Positions 1-11,800 of a DNA stretch of 64,000 nucleotides are shown one piece after another. This DNA is from Ypsolopha sequella (lineage: Eukaryota > Arthropoda > Insecta > Lepidoptera > Ypsolophidae), in the NCBI GenBank assembly GCA_934047225.1, contig OW203997.1, positions 6,682,417-6,746,416 of the forward strand, given 5' to 3'. The notes beneath the pieces were generated by a model. That model saw nothing but the letters and a program-made list of their open reading frames with translations. It was not told where the DNA came from and ran no database searches. Position numbers and translations under genes: made by a program. Every line of letters begins with the position of its first letter. Position 1 is the stretch's first letter.

Positions 1-9
1 GTCGGTTTA

Positions 10-190
10 GACGTCACTTGAGAATTGACATACTGATTGTGATGTGTGATTGCTTATAAAAAAAGTGGTCAGTCTCTGTCTGTCTACTCATTTGTCATCC
101 ATCTGTCAAATCAGTCGGCAGCAAATTTATATAACTTTTATCTTGGTAGCAAAGGACACATTTCTAAACAGCCATTTCTCAAGTGACGTC
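10..190. repeat. Foldback element, 15-bp inverted ends
   Basis: GACGTCACTTGAGAA at 10-24 is repeated as its exact reverse complement at 176-190, enclosing about 150 bp without coding potential. It looks like a short foldback MITE in the intron before the DNAJC21 exon. No target duplication could be read because the left end sits at the window edge. Confidence 0.55.
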
Positions 191-436
191 ACACAAAGGC
201 AAAGGGAAGTTGCAGCTTTTTCGTAAAAATATTCATCATCATGAGGTTTTTTAGACCACAAGTTCGAAAATACGGCTTATTAAACCTAAATATCGAAATG
301 GTTTTCGAATTAACACATTTAATCTAAGCGAATTACATCATACAATACATCATTTTTAACCAATCATGACACCTTTGAAAGAGATAGTGATATATGTTAA
401 AGTTAGACAGTAAAGCCCCTCCAGTTGCGGATTTAT

Positions 437-567
437 GTAAGAAACGTACGACGTAGGGTGCAATTGTGTAAGAAAATCGTATTTATTTCAATTGTCTGCT
501 AATTGCCTACGCAAATTAGCCAGTTTAACAATTGAAATCGTACGTTTTAAGTCGTACGTTTCTTACA
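437..567. repeat. Nested inverted repeat (MITE-like)
   Basis: GTAAGAAACGTACGAC near 438-453 returns as its reverse complement at about 551-566. A second, nested pair (AATTGTGTAAGAAA and ATTTCAATTGT with their complements) lies inside. The segment can fold almost completely and sits in the intron that ends at 696. The family is unknown. Confidence 0.5.
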
Positions 568-696
568 CAATTATATGTCATGGAAAGGTTTCTGTTTTGT
601 GGTTATTGACGGACCTCCTTGGACTATGTAACGATTTTTCAACTTCCAGTCTTAATGAGTTTGTTGAAACTTAACTAAAAATATTAATATTTACAG

Positions 697-1242
697 GCTT
701 TGCCGAAAAGTCAAAAGAAGAAGAAAAATAAAAAGAAGACTTTCATCCCAATGGCGGAAAGCGAAGGCAATGACAGCCATGACGAGATGAGTTTCAATGA
801 AATAGAAGGTCCGTCCAGAAGTAGAAAAGCCAAGAAATTCAACATGCTAAAGAGCCAAATACAGGCCAAGAAGGAGGCTAATCTCAAAAAAGGCTCTCAA
901 TCACAAACTTCTACAGAAAACCTGTATGAAGTATCGAGTACTACACCTACTGATGATGTTTTGGGAGAAGCTAATGCTCTCCCAAAAGATAAACCAGCTC
1001 TTCCCAAGATACAAAGAAATATAAAAACGAAGAAGCAGACAGATAGAAAACCAGTTAGGACAAAGGCTAGTGATTTTGAAAATCCCAATGATTTAATAAA
1101 TCTCAGATGTGCTGTATGTAATACAGATTTTCCTTCAAAGAATAGATTGTTTGAACATTTGAAAAAGACTGGCCACTCAGTCCCGTTGCCTCAAACTAGT
1201 TCCTCCACTACATCTAAGAAAGGTAAAAGAGGTAATAGATAA
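697..1242 (+). CDS. DNAJC21: DNAJC21/JJJ1-like J-protein, C-terminal exon (partial)
   Basis: This is the last coding exon of a DnaJ-family protein of the DNAJC21 (yeast Jjj1) type. Family members are Hsp70 co-chaperones needed for release of shuttling factors from pre-60S ribosomal particles. The exon follows a TTTACAG acceptor (AG at 695-696), is open in phase 0 from 697 and stops at 1240-1242, giving 181 residues. The start is lysine-rich (nuclear/nucleolar type) and the middle is low-complexity and acidic to basic. Near the end is a C2H2 finger (nt 1108-1176) of the form C-x2-C-x12-H-x5-H, with PSKNRLFEHLKKTGH matching the DNAJC21 finger closely. The J domain and other exons lie left of the window. 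The ATG inside the frame is not a start because the frame continues to the splice site. The Lys-rich part alone would be weak evidence; the finger carries the call. Confidence 0.85.
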   Translation, partial: ALPKSQKKKKNKKKTFIPMAESEGNDSHDEMSFNEIEGPSRSRKAKKFNMLKSQIQAKKEANLKKGSQSQTSTENLYEVSSTTPTDDVLGEANALPKDKPALPKIQRNIKTKKQTDRKPVRTKASDFENPNDLINLRCAVCNTDFPSKNRLFEHLKKTGHSVPLPQTSSSTTSKKGKRGNR

Positions 1243-1754
1243 ATGTGCAATGAATTTAGATAGGTCGCAAAGTATTGTAATTAATGAATCATTGTGATTT
1301 AATTTTACTCTCTACAAGTTATTAAAGAGAACTTTATCAATTTATTTATTAAAAATATGATCACTGTCATTAAACTATGCCTAATTACAATTTTTCCTTG
1401 TTTTAATTTTTAGTGAACACATGTTATAAGTACATAAATAATACAATACATGAAAGTGAAAAGAGATATTTGCACATCAAAGACAGCTCTTAGAAAATGA
1501 TGCAAAAAGCACTTATACTATCAAATGTTTCAGACAGTATTTCAGTTCTGATCATTCTCTACAACCTAACTAAAAAATTCTGAATAAAATGAAAACACTA
1601 AATATTTTGACTTGCGTGGTGTCGTTAGTTCATTAGTTGCTCTAGCTAGATCCCCAAATATTGATCTTTTTCAATTTGGACACTATTCAGAATTCTGGGT
1701 TACGTGTTAGAGAATCATCCAATCCAAACAGAGATATGCGGTGCTAAACTCAAG

Positions 1755-2300
1755 TGATTTGTTTACATACATACATATACTCACGCCTGTCTCAGAGGGG
1801 TAGGCAGAGACAATAGATTTCTATTCTGACATACCTTTCGCCTCTTCCACATCCATCAATCTAGTCATACAAGCTCTTCTATTCCACATACTTTTGAGAT
1901 TGCCCTCCTTCAATATATTGCCAATTTGGTCAGCATACATCCTACTAAGGTGGCCTGCTTGAGCTTAACCTTCAACTTACAATAAATTTCTTTTGTCACT
2001 CTACTTTCATTCATCCTCTCTACATGTCCAAACCACCAAAGCATTCCTTTTTAATTATTTAATTACTAAATTTTCTTTCAGGCCGCAACAATCCCATATG
2101 TTGATATTTTTCACCCTATCAATCAATTTTAAACCACACATACTCCGTAAGGAACGCATTTCCACTGCATTCACTCTATTTTGATCTCTATCTTGCCATA
2201 CCCAACATTTATACATAAGTGGAGCCAACACTCCATTATGAACCTCCTAATTGTGCCTTCAGTCACATTTTGGGTACCCATAAAGGAGTGGAGGGCTCCA
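1755..2300 (-). mobile_element. LINE 3' fragment (reverse transcriptase C-terminus), degenerate
   Basis: Read on the minus strand, pieces of one protein follow in order: EVHNGVLAPLMYK, RVNAVEMRSLRSMCG, CGLKENLVIK, then after a frameshift WWFGHVERMNESRVTKEIY, and in another frame NRRACMTRLMDVEEAKG. These are the thumb and tail of a non-LTR retrotransposon abundant in Lepidoptera. The 3' end carries GTAGGCAGAGAC on the plus-strand side and a short (ATAC)n run. Frameshifts and stops show it is dead. A second fragment of the same family is at 56100-56240 (+). The clade (RTE-like or other) cannot be settled by eye. Confidence 0.75.
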
Positions 2301-2504
2301 GTTCACTTTGTTTCCTGCATTCCTGCAACTCTTATTTACTTCAGCATTTATTACAAATATTCAAAATGAAACTACTATAATTATCACAAAACCACAGAAA
2401 GTTGAACACCAAGGAATAAATATTAAATTTACTAATATTAAGGAATAAGTAACAATAAATTAGATTACATTAATTATTCTAAAAGGGTAACATATCAGTA
2501 ACAT

Positions 2505-2846
2505 TCATTCAAACTCTGGAATGTCGGAGAAACTATATCCCGGGTATTCCTTATAGGCATAGTATGCTATTCTTATGTGATAGGCACCGGGCAAAAACAT
2601 TATACCGCCAAGAACTATGATCGGCCATAGTCTGTCTGAATACTTAGTATCTATATGGCCGGACACTATTAAACTCCCTACAACCAATAATATGGTACCA
2701 ACTGCGAAGAGAAATGCAGCTAAAGATATTGCTTTCCACGGGATATTCGTCGGAGGGATCTCAAACTGCGCGTCGGTGAAACCGCTATCGTCACTAGGAA
2801 CCTTGAAGTATCCATCGTGCTGTCTTCCGAAGCGGAATCTGGACAT
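2505..2846 (-). CDS. TMEM230: Transmembrane protein 230
   Basis: A 113-residue protein matching the TMEM230/TMEM134 family along its whole length (human TMEM230 is about 120 aa). TMEM230 is a small two-pass protein of endosomal, Golgi and synaptic vesicles linked to trafficking. Residues about 33-57 (AISLAAFLFAVG region) and about 70-92 (LWPIIVLGGIMFLPG region) form the two membrane spans. The conserved GAYHIRIAYYAYK and YPGYSFSDIP stretches follow the second. I chose the ATG at 2844-2846 (MSRFRFG). The longer frame up to 2909 crosses a good acceptor (TTTTGTTTTCAG, exon from 2866), so those residues are intronic. A GTAAGT donor at 2922 would define a 56-bp intron in the 5' UTR. The gene converges on the DNAJC21 gene, with LINE debris between. 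The CDS appears intact and single-exon. Confidence 0.9.
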   Translation of the reverse strand: MSRFRFGRQHDGYFKVPSDDSGFTDAQFEIPPTNIPWKAISLAAFLFAVGTILLVVGSLIVSGHIDTKYSDRLWPIIVLGGIMFLPGAYHIRIAYYAYKEYPGYSFSDIPEFE

Positions 2847-2939
2847 TTTCGTTACTTTTACGTAGTCTGAAAACAAAAACACAATCTGTAAGTAAAATAT
2901 TTTACACAACCGAGAAACTTACATTTATTTATACGAGAT

Positions 2940-4593
2940 GGGAGAAAAAGTTATCTACTTATGAATTTATTATACCTCAGGCTAATTTACTTAGAAAGAT
3001 GTATTGTTTTGCAGCAGCTGGTACTACGATTGTATTCACAAATTACAAAGGTATTTTTTTTTGCTGGTTATTGCTGTTGCCGACTGATGATGACTTTTGT
3101 TTGTTTGAGTGGTGGACTGGTGGTGTCAGTGCCTTGCCGCCTGCCAGATCCTAGCCTAGAGGCCCGGATTCCGTTCCGTATTTTAGTTGCCAAACAAAAT
3201 CCGTATTGTTGCCATACAGTATTCTAGTAGCAGAGTGTTTAGTTAGGCTACGTTTCAGAACGTGTGATCTTCGTGCGAAATTTCACTCGTTTTTAAAAAA
3301 GAGACAGAGCTATATACTAGAAAGAGAAAGAAAGATCTGGTTTCGAAACGCTTGCGAGTGATTCCCGTGAGAAAAGCGTTTTGAAACGGTCTGGAGTGAC
3401 ACACGTCAAGTAAATACATAACCTCAAATCAAAATAAATAAATTAAGTAAAGTACCTAAATACCTATTGCTTTTAATATGGATGGCATTGCAACCTTTGC
3501 ATTTGCAAGCCATAATCCTGTCGAAGCAGTTTCGAAACATTTTCCCGTATTCGTACGGAAATGTTGAATTCTGTTTTCAAAAATTGTCCGAATCCCGAGA
3601 AAACTCCGAAATGACAACTGTCAGGCGAATTTTAACGGTACCCAAACAGAGTTAGAAATCGCACTTGTCAGTGCGATATTCACATTCCCCGAAAGCGTTT
3701 CTAAACACTTAGCGCAACTGTCAGGTAACAGTTCGTTTACCCTCGGTTTCACTCGGGTCGATTTTTGAACGATGCAGGGTAAAATTCGCATCGCTCCGAG
3801 TGATAATCGCACGTTACGAAACGTACCCCTAGTGTTACCTTGCGTTCCGAAATAGAATTATATCGCTAAAATCGATTACGAAGTATGAAGTGAATGGCTT
3901 ATGATCCATTGTAATTCTATTACGGACCAGGGTTAGTGTTTAGTGGCTAGAAGGAAGTGAGTGAATAAAATTAATTAAGTATGTATGGAAGATTGAATCA
4001 ATAAACCTTTTCTCTCAACTCGCATAGAAAAGAACAAGATAAACTGCTCGCACCTTTTTACCTGTTTCGCGATTATGGGAGGGGATTTCCCAGTGTCCAA
4101 CATATAAAACAGAGGGGTCATTGGGGGAATATTTTTTTAATTATATGGAAATACTCGTTTTTTTTTTAATAATGTAAATATTTTTTTTACATGCTAAGGC
4201 TTTTTTGGGAAGTTATGGCCTCCTTTACCACCCCCTGGGCACGCGCCTGACTCCCCACACCTACACCCATTTGTGCGCGTGGCTCTATGTGTCAGTGAGC
4301 TCGTAAACATGCAGTTTTTTCTGTATGTTGTTTGTACATGACGCACACATAGAATAGAGCCGCGCGCACAATAAGTTGAAATGAAAGATGTCCTGTTGTA
4401 GTGCTGCCGTGGAAGCGGTGGAAGTAAATATCTTTCCCGTATTTTAAAAATAAGACCGAACGAAAAACAATATCCAAATGTGCTTTGATAAGAGTGTTTG
4501 AAGTTGATGAGTCTGTCTACATCGAAAATCCGTATTCATAGTTCATCCGTATCGGACTTCCAAAATCCGTACAAACACGGAGAAATCCGTATA
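2940..4593. other. No gene recognised
   Basis: This covers the sequence upstream of TMEM230 up to the LTR element. It contains only short open frames on both strands and some moderately GC-rich patches (about 3540-3850 and 4200-4270) that I could not assign. The first part next to 2922 should include the TMEM230 promoter, but no clear core-promoter motif stands out. Confidence 0.4.
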
Positions 4594-4598
4594 TATGT

Positions 4599-4666
4599 TT
4601 GGAGGAACTGTGTTCAGGATCAGGAAGTAAACTCAGTGTTGAGAATGGAATGGAATGAATTTTATT
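4599..4666 (-). repeat. 3' LTR, part 1 (distal piece)
   Basis: The piece from TTGGAGGAACTGTG to TTTTATT matches 12885-12952 of the other LTR base for base. It ends exactly at the plus-strand complement of the AATAAA polyadenylation signal, where the LINE poly(T) begins. Confidence 0.9.
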
Positions 4667-4931
4667 TATTTTTTTTATTTTTTTTTTTTGCGCCCAAGCA
4701 AGGCACCCTCCGGAGGTCACGGTGGGAGGGAGGTGGAGAATGCTCATAGCATACCAACGTAACCGGTTACGTTGGTTATGTGGGACTCACTGAGTGCCTA
4801 TCCACTAAACTCCACCTAATTTGGTTTGGCCCGTGAGGGTCTTAAAACCTTTATCTGAAGCGACCCCCTCTGGGGAAAGGGGGCGCTAGCGGAGCCCTAT
4901 AGGGGCATCCGCTGGATAAGAACACTAAGTG

Positions 4932-7790
4932 TTAATTTCTGGGTTGGGAGGAAGAGCTAGGCTCTGATCGTTTGGTTTGAGCCTTCAGCTCATCGAAGGC
5001 TTTCAGAAGGCGATTGAGATGGGCTGAGAGTTTGTCAGGGGGATCGGAGAGGACGTTTCTTGGTCTTCGAACCTTGTATCGGGATGTAGACGGAGCAGTA
5101 TAGGAGACTGTCTCGCGTACTAACGGATTGGGGTGTTCTTCAGAAGATTTGAAGAAAGTCTCTGAGAGGGATTTCATGAATTGTTGGAGGGTGGGTAGCT
5201 CCAAATCACGATGGAGGTCTGCGTTGCGCACGTACCATGGTGCGTTGGCCGCTCTCCGACAGAATAAGTTCTGTACTACCTGCATTTTATACAGGACTTT
5301 GGGGTTCGCTTGTGCGAAGACAGGGGAAGCGTACGTTAACACAGGTCGGATGCAGACCTTGTATAGTGTTCGCTTGTTCCTGAGAGACATTTTACTGTGC
5401 CTGCCTAACATGCTGTTAAGCCGGTACAGATAGAAGCGGGCTGTGCGCGTCACTCTATTGACGTGGGGTGTAAAAGTTAGTCTCGAGTCCAGAGTGACTC
5501 CTAAGTATTTGGCAGTGCTATGCCAAGGGACAGGGGTACCTAGCATTCGGACATTGGGGTTGTCATGGTGACGGCGTTTGTAGTCAAAGCGAATCGCGGA
5601 ACTCTTATCTGGGTTCACATCGATGCGCCATCTTTGAAACCATTCTCCAAGGTCATCGATAGACTTTTGGAGTTTGGCGAGGATAGTCGGGGGGTTATGT
5701 CCTTTGACATAGAGAGCAGTGTCATCTGCGAAGAGTGATATCTGTACCCCGTTTGTGGGGACGGGAATATCGTTTGTGTATAACGAGTAGAGGATTGGGG
5801 AGAGAACTGATCCCTGGGGGACTCCAGCCCTTAGGGGGCGTGGAGAGGAGAGCAGCCCTTCATGTCTGAAGCGGAATGAGCGATCTTTGAGGTATGATGC
5901 CACCATGCGGACAAGACGGTCGGAGAGGCCTGTCTTGTGTAGTTTGAATATGAGGCCTTCATGCCAGACTTTGTCGAAAGCTTTCGCAACGTCAAAGAAA
6001 ACAGCGACAGTAGGGTACCGTCTTGGATAGAATCCACTTAGTATGTATTCTACTATACGGTGGACTTGTTGGGGGCAAGAGTGCTTGGCTCTGAAGCCGA
6101 ATTGATAAGGATTGATGATCGGATCTCCATCTGTTGGGAATAAGTGGGTTTTCATGCGTGAAAGCATAACCCTCTCCAATAGTTTCCCCAATGATTTGAG
6201 GAGGCTAATTGGGCGGTGACTGGCAGGGAGGTTGAGAGGTTTTCCTGGTTTGGGTATACCTATGACTATGGCTTCTTTCCACGCTTTTGGGAAGTGGCCG
6301 AAATTAAAGCAAGCGTTAAATATGAGGGCTAGCAAGGTGAGTACTTGCTGGGGAAGGTGCTTGAGGGCTTTATTGGAGATCCCGTCCGCGCCTGGCGCTT
6401 TCTTGGGTTTTAGGCCTCTGATGAAGAAGTGGATTTCATCTTCGGTCACTGTGATGGGTTCAGACGTGAGGGGGAGGGAGTTTCGATAGTGATTCTCGTC
6501 CTCCACCTCTTTTATGTGGGAGGGGTCAGTTGGTTGGGAGCTGGGGGAGCACTGTGAGGCAATGCTATCCGCAAAGCATTCTGCTTTTTCCTCGTCCTCG
6601 AAGGCTGTTGAGCCATCGGGGCAGGTCAGAGGGGGGATGTGAGTGATTGCGTCTATCCTGAGAGCTCTCGCCATTGGATAGAACGCAACGTGTGATGGGG
6701 ATATCTTTTCCATGAGCTCACTTCTACGGGATTCATTGAGCTCAGAGAGAGCTGACTTAAGTTTGCGACTCAATTGATTCGCGGTCCGTCTGTATTCTGG
6801 GGTGGGATAGATTGCTGCTCTCCTTTGGGCTGCTCTCTTAGCTTTTAGTAGATTGGAGATTTCCAGGGGAAGCTGTTGGGGTGGCTTTGAGGAGGTCTTT
6901 TCGTTCTCTTTGAGAGAGGAATTGATTAGATCCGTTAGCGAGTCTATTGTAGCATCAATTTTGTCTGTGCTATCAAAGTAGTCAGGTGGGAGGTTGAGGG
7001 GAGATTCGGGGGCATCTATGGCCGAAGCTAATGAGTTCTTGAAGCCTTCCCAATTTGTAAAGGTCTTGGGGGGAGGTAGAACGTCATTTGGGGGACCTAG
7101 TCTAAGGGAGACTGGGCGATGGTCAGAGCCAAGGTCATCTAGTGTTTCGATTGCCCTCAGATTCAGGGACACGCCCTTCGTGAGTGCAAAGTCTAAAACG
7201 TCTGGGGAGTGATCCGTATTATCAGGATAATGAGTCGGGGCGTATGGGGATAAGACATTGATCTCGAGTGCATTTGTTATGCCGAGGAGTTTTCTACCAT
7301 TAGTATTGGTTTTTAGGCAGGTCCAGTCAGTATGTTTAGAGTTGAAATCTCCGAACATAATGACCGAATCGCCCATAGAGAGGAGAGCTTCAAAGTCTCT
7401 TTTAACAGGTCTTTTGGTGGGGGGGATGTAGATAGATGCTATGATTAGCGTTGGATGGCCTGACATAGCTAGTCTACATATAGTGGCTTCCATAGTCTCG
7501 AGTGGGGGCGTGGGAAGGGAAGAGCAGTGGAGGGCTTTCCTATAGTATATGGCTGTCCCTCCGAGGGGATCTTCTTCTCTTCTATCATTTCGTAGAAGAG
7601 AGAATTTTGGGATCGAGAGCCCCTTAAGGTTCTTAGACTTAAGAAACGTCTCTTGGAGGAGAAGTAGATCTACTTCGTTTTTTTGAAGGTAGAGTTTTAG
7701 CTCAGGGAGGTTTGAGCGTAAACCTCTACAGTTATAGGAGGTGAGCGAGATGCCCTTGGGTTTTTATCTAGCTGTACGGGCTTGAGACAT
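4932..7790 (-). CDS. LINE ORF2: endonuclease and reverse transcriptase, early stop
   Basis: ORF2 of the Jockey-like LINE. The natural start is the ATG at 7788-7790, but codon 9 is a TAA (7764-7766). After it the frame is open for the whole protein down to the stop at 4932, and the first downstream ATG is at 7493 inside the endonuclease. From the N-terminus come the APE-type endonuclease (SYNCRGL, QETFLK, GDFNSKH, later SDHRPVSLR) and then the reverse transcriptase, with DVAKAFDKVWH, GVPQGSVLSP and the catalytic FADD at 5721-5732. The C-terminal thumb/tail region follows. Total length is about 952 codons, normal for Jockey-clade ORF2. Apart from the one stop it appears intact, so the copy is young but probably cannot move without readthrough or reinitiation. 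Confidence 0.9.
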
Positions 7791-8416
7791 TATAATGACG
7801 TGAGAAGGTGAGAGTGTTCAACGAGCGCTAGAAGGCGCTGTTGGGGGGTGCGTGAAGCGCGCAGCTTATTAGCTAATGACGAAATCTCGTGTACATTAAT
7901 GTTCGAGATTACGTCGTGGATCAGTCTCATATCATCAGCCAGGGAGGGCGTTAAGCCGTCTGGTTGCGATTGAGACGTGACGGGGGAGGCGACGGGTGGT
8001 GTGTGTGGGGGGGTCTTTTTCGGGGCCCAGGCCTTGGTCGGGGGGGGGGGCCTGCTGGGGGGTTGCCGCTAGTGGCTTTCCCGGGAGGCTGGGGAAATTA
8101 TTGGAGTTGATTGGTGGGGGTAAAAGGGGTGGGGGTTTGGTTACCCTGGGTTTAGGCTTGGGTAGGGTGGAGCGTGGGGCACGGGGGCAGCCTCTGTAAT
8201 TGGCTTTATGTCCAACCTGGTTGCAGAGAACGCAGGCTGGAGGGGTAAGGTCTTCTAGGGGCCTTGGGCACTCTTTGGTGCTGTGGGGGTCGAGGCACTT
8301 AACGCACCTTGGGGGGGCTGTGCAGTTTGCAGCTGCGTGGCCATAGAGTTGGCAGCGACGGCATTGGCCGGGGTACCCGCGGCGGTTGGGTTTTTCTACT
8401 TTGATGCAAGAGAGCC
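7790..8416 (-). pseudogene. LINE ORF1 (gag-like) C-terminal part
   Basis: On the minus strand this reads as the tail of a Jockey ORF1. Three CCHC-type knuckles are visible (CRRCQLYGHAAANC, CVKCLDPHSTKEC, CVLCNQVGHKANYRGC), followed by a proline-rich stretch and a tail ending in the TAA at 7790-7792. That stop overlaps the ORF2 ATG as TAATG. The knuckle frame and the tail frame differ by one base across the long C run (plus-strand G run about 8039-8050), so one frameshift is present. The N-terminal half is missing because of 5' truncation at 8416. Confidence 0.8.
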
Positions 8417-8795
8417 CTAGCTTATATACTAAATATTATGACAAGGATGACGATAGAGAAACAGAGATTGAAGATGTCGAAATGCCGAAAACCGATCTGC
8501 ATCCGAGGTGAGCCGAATGCCGGTTCGAGTTGATATATAAACGAGCTCTCGCGCCCGCGCGTCCTCTTAGCTGCGTCGCCCGCCGATGGATCAACATCTC
8601 GCTCCGTCCGCGCGCCGCTCTCGCCGTGGAATGTCGTCTGGTGCTCCTCCAAACTCCAGCTGCGTGGAACGGCTCTTTTCAGAGCCAACTTCCGTTTCTC
8701 CCTGGCGATGCGGCTCTTATCAGAGCCACCATCTCTGTTTCTCTTAGACGGTCGTGTGGTAACAGTTCAGGGAACTTTGGTAACTTGTGGTAACA
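8417..8795 (-). repeat. 3' LTR, part 2 (proximal piece)
   Basis: Matches 12960-13342 with one substitution and a 4-bp deletion (GCGT). It ends in GGTAACA; on the element's own strand the LTR therefore starts TGTTACC. Confidence 0.92.
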
Positions 8796-8807
8796 GTGCT
8801 CCCCTTC
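8796..8807 (-). promoter_or_regulatory. Polypurine tract
   Basis: On the minus strand GAAGGGGAGCAC directly precedes the 3' LTR and overlaps the pol stop codon (8806-8808). This is the expected site of plus-strand DNA priming in an LTR element. Confidence 0.75.
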
Positions 8808-11800
8808 AAGTGAAACGTACCGGCTTCTTGATGGCGCGGCCTGCGCGTGTATGTGTTAAGGCTGGTCGCGTTGTCACGTTGCTGGCAGGTAAAACGGTAT
8901 TGGTTTTGGTAACCTGGTGATCTTGGCTGGTAATTTGCTGGGAAGGTATGGTAGTATTAGTCGTCGCCGAAGGTAAGGTTTCATCTTCTGTAAGTAGGTA
9001 CGCCGGCTTGAGTCTGTCGATTGATATGTTGGCTTGCCGTCCAGGTAATTGTAATGTGAGAACTTTGTCGGTCCGTTTTACAACTCGGTAAGGCCCGGTA
9101 TAGGGGGGTTGCAGTGACTTGCGAACTGCGTCGACTCTGACAAAGACGTGACTGCATGTTTGGAGGTCTCGATGTACGAAGATTTTCTTGTTGCTCGTTG
9201 TTTTTTCGCAAGGTTTGACGGACTCGATCGCTTCACGTATTCTTTCGACGTAGGTATATTCCTCCGACGGCGGTATCGATACATTGTTTGAAGTGAAGAA
9301 ATCGCCGGGTAGCCGTAGATTGCATCCGTATGTAAGCTCGGCGGCGCTTACGCCGTTTTCGGTGCGTAGTGCCGCGCGGAGTCCCATCATAACAGTAGGT
9401 AGCACCTCGAGCCACGATGTAGTTTTCTCTGCGATTTTCGCCTTTATTGCTGATTTGAGTGTACGGTGCCAGCGTTCAATTTTTCCATTTGACTCCGGGT
9501 GGAAAGGGCTAGTTCGCGTCCTCTGAACACCCAATATCTTGAGCAGGTTGGCGAATAAATTACTCTCGAACTGTCTTCCTTGGTCGCTCGTTAGTGTAAG
9601 CGGGCAGCCAAAACGGGTTATCCAATTTTCGTAAATACATCTTGCGACCGTTTCAGCTGTTATTTCACACGTAGGTATTGCTTCGGGCCAACTCGTGCGT
9701 CTGTCGATAATCGTGACCAAATATCGATATCCGTGAGTCGTTATGGGAAGAGGTCCGACTATGTCGACGTGGATGTGCTCGAATCGGTCGGATGGCGGGT
9801 ATGACGAAATTCTGCTTGTTGTGTGTCGATGTATTTTGCTTCTCTGGCAATCTATGCATGTTTTCGCCCATTTTCCGATGTCGACTTGCATATTAGGCCA
9901 GAAGTATTTCTGCGAGATGAGCTTGCGTGATGTTCGTATGCCGGGGTGGCTGATGTTATGCACGATGTCAAATGCGATTCGACGATATTCTTCGGGTATG
10001 TACGGACGTAAGTGTGACGTAGATGTTTCACAGTAGATGTCGATGTTTGTATTTGGAATAGTAACTTTCTTGAGTGATATGTTACTTTGTTGCAGTAGGT
10101 TCGAAATGTTGCTATCTCTTTCTTGCGCCTCTGCGATGTTCGAGTAATCGATTGTTGGGCAGGATATTGTTTCGATGCGTGAAAGTGCGTCGGCGACTAC
10201 GTTGCTTTTTCCGCTGACATGTCGTAAGTCTGTTGTAAACTCGCTGATGAATAGTAGTTGTCGCGTGCGCCGGGGCGTGTCGTTATCCGATGGTGGCTTC
10301 GTTATTGCATATGTGAGGGGTTTGTGGTCTGTGAATATGATAAGTTCTCTTCCTTCGAACATCTTGCGGAAATGTTTTACAGACATGTATATCGCAAGCA
10401 GCTCCCGGTCGAATGTACTGTATCGGCGTTGAGTGTCTGAGAACTTCTTCGAAAAGTATCCGAGGGGTTTCCATGACCCGTTGATGTATTGTTGTAGGGC
10501 GGCGCCGGCGGCTAAGTCCGATGCGTCGCAGAATAGCGCGATTGGTGCGCGATGGTCTGGGTGATCTAGTAAAGTTGCGTTTTTTATGCTTTCTTTACAG
10601 ATCTCGAATGCACGCGTAGCTTCGTCGTTCCACTCTATTATTGTTTTGTCTCTTTTTTTTACGTGGTGGAGATAACTGTTTAGCGGTGCTTGTATCGTAG
10701 CGGCGTTGGGAATATGGTCTCGGTAAAAGTTGAGCACGCCGAGAAAACGTCGGAGTTCTTCGATTGTTGTTGGTTTTGGGTAGTCGGTGATTGCTCGGAC
10801 TTTCTCTTCAGGTGGTTTGATTCCGTCTTTGGATATGATGTGACCGAGGAACGTGACTTCTCGCTGCCCCAAGACACATTTAGCGGGATTGATGGTGATG
10901 CCGTATTTTTCGAGTCTTCCTAGGATTGTGTGCAGGTGACGTCGGTGCTCCTCTTCGTCAGCTGAAGCACAGAGTATGTCGTCGATAAATGGGAAAGCGT
11001 AGTCTAGCCCTCGCAGCACTTCATGAATGAATCTTTGGAATGTTTGACCACAATTCTTAAGGCCTGGGCACATGCGCGGGAATTCGAAGAGGCCAAACGG
11101 CGTTATGATGGCAGTCTTCTCTATATCTTCTTCTCTTATCATCAGTTGCTGGTAGGCTCTGTTCAGGTCAATGGTGGAGAATATGGTCATCCCTGAGAGC
11201 ATGTGAGTGAAGTCCTTGATGCGTGGTATTGGGTAGCGGTCGGCCTTGGTGATAGAATTGAGTTTTCTGTAGTCGCCGCAGACTCGAAGATCGCCGTTCT
11301 TTTTAGGTACGACGTGCAGAGGTGATGACCATGGGCTTTTGCTTGGACGGCATAAGCCCTGCTGGATCATGTTTTCAAACTCCTTCTTAACTTGTTGGTA
11401 TCGATGTGGAGGTATTGGACGAGCACGGCAATGTACTGGTTGCCCCGTGGTTTCAATAAAGTGCTCGACGTTGTGTGACGGGCTCAGCTTCATTGAGGTT
11501 AGTCGTGTGATGCCAGGGTAGTCTGCCAGTATTTCGTGAAATGATTTGTCAAAGTCGATGCTGCGGATTGTCGGCATGTTTGTAGCTTGAATTGGTGCGT
11601 TGACTGCGAGGCTTGTACGGCCGTCGATTAGTCTTCGATTTTTCATGTCGACAATCAGCGCGTGATGGTTGAGGAAATCTGCGCCAAGGATTGGTTTTGA
11701 CACATCGGCGACGATGAATTTCCATTTGTACGGACGCCGTAAGTTGAAGTCTAGCTCTAATGTTTTCTCTCCATACGTTGAGATGACTGTGTTGTTTGCG

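Larger units (their letters stand above)
4667..8416 (-). mobile_element. Jockey-like LINE inserted in the 3' LTR, 5'-truncated
   Basis: A 3.75-kb non-LTR retrotransposon on the minus strand. Its 3' end is the T-rich run at 4667-4689 (a poly(A) tail on its own strand). Its 5' end at about 8416 abuts CTAGCTTATATAC, where the LTR resumes. Compared with the intact LTR, 7 bp (12953-12959) are missing at the insertion point and there is no obvious target duplication. It carries the end of ORF1 (zinc knuckles) and ORF2 (endonuclease plus RT), joined by an overlapping TAATG. Confidence 0.92.

Noticed and set aside
2847..2909. N-terminal extension of TMEM230 (MCKIFYLQIVFLFSDYV..)
   Set aside because: The extension spans a TTTTGTTTTCAG acceptor, so it is intron plus 5' UTR; family members start at the MSRF-equivalent position.
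3467..3812. Overlapping 62- and 63-codon frames
   Set aside because: No domain, no splice signals, antisense to each other; likely chance in a GC-richer patch.
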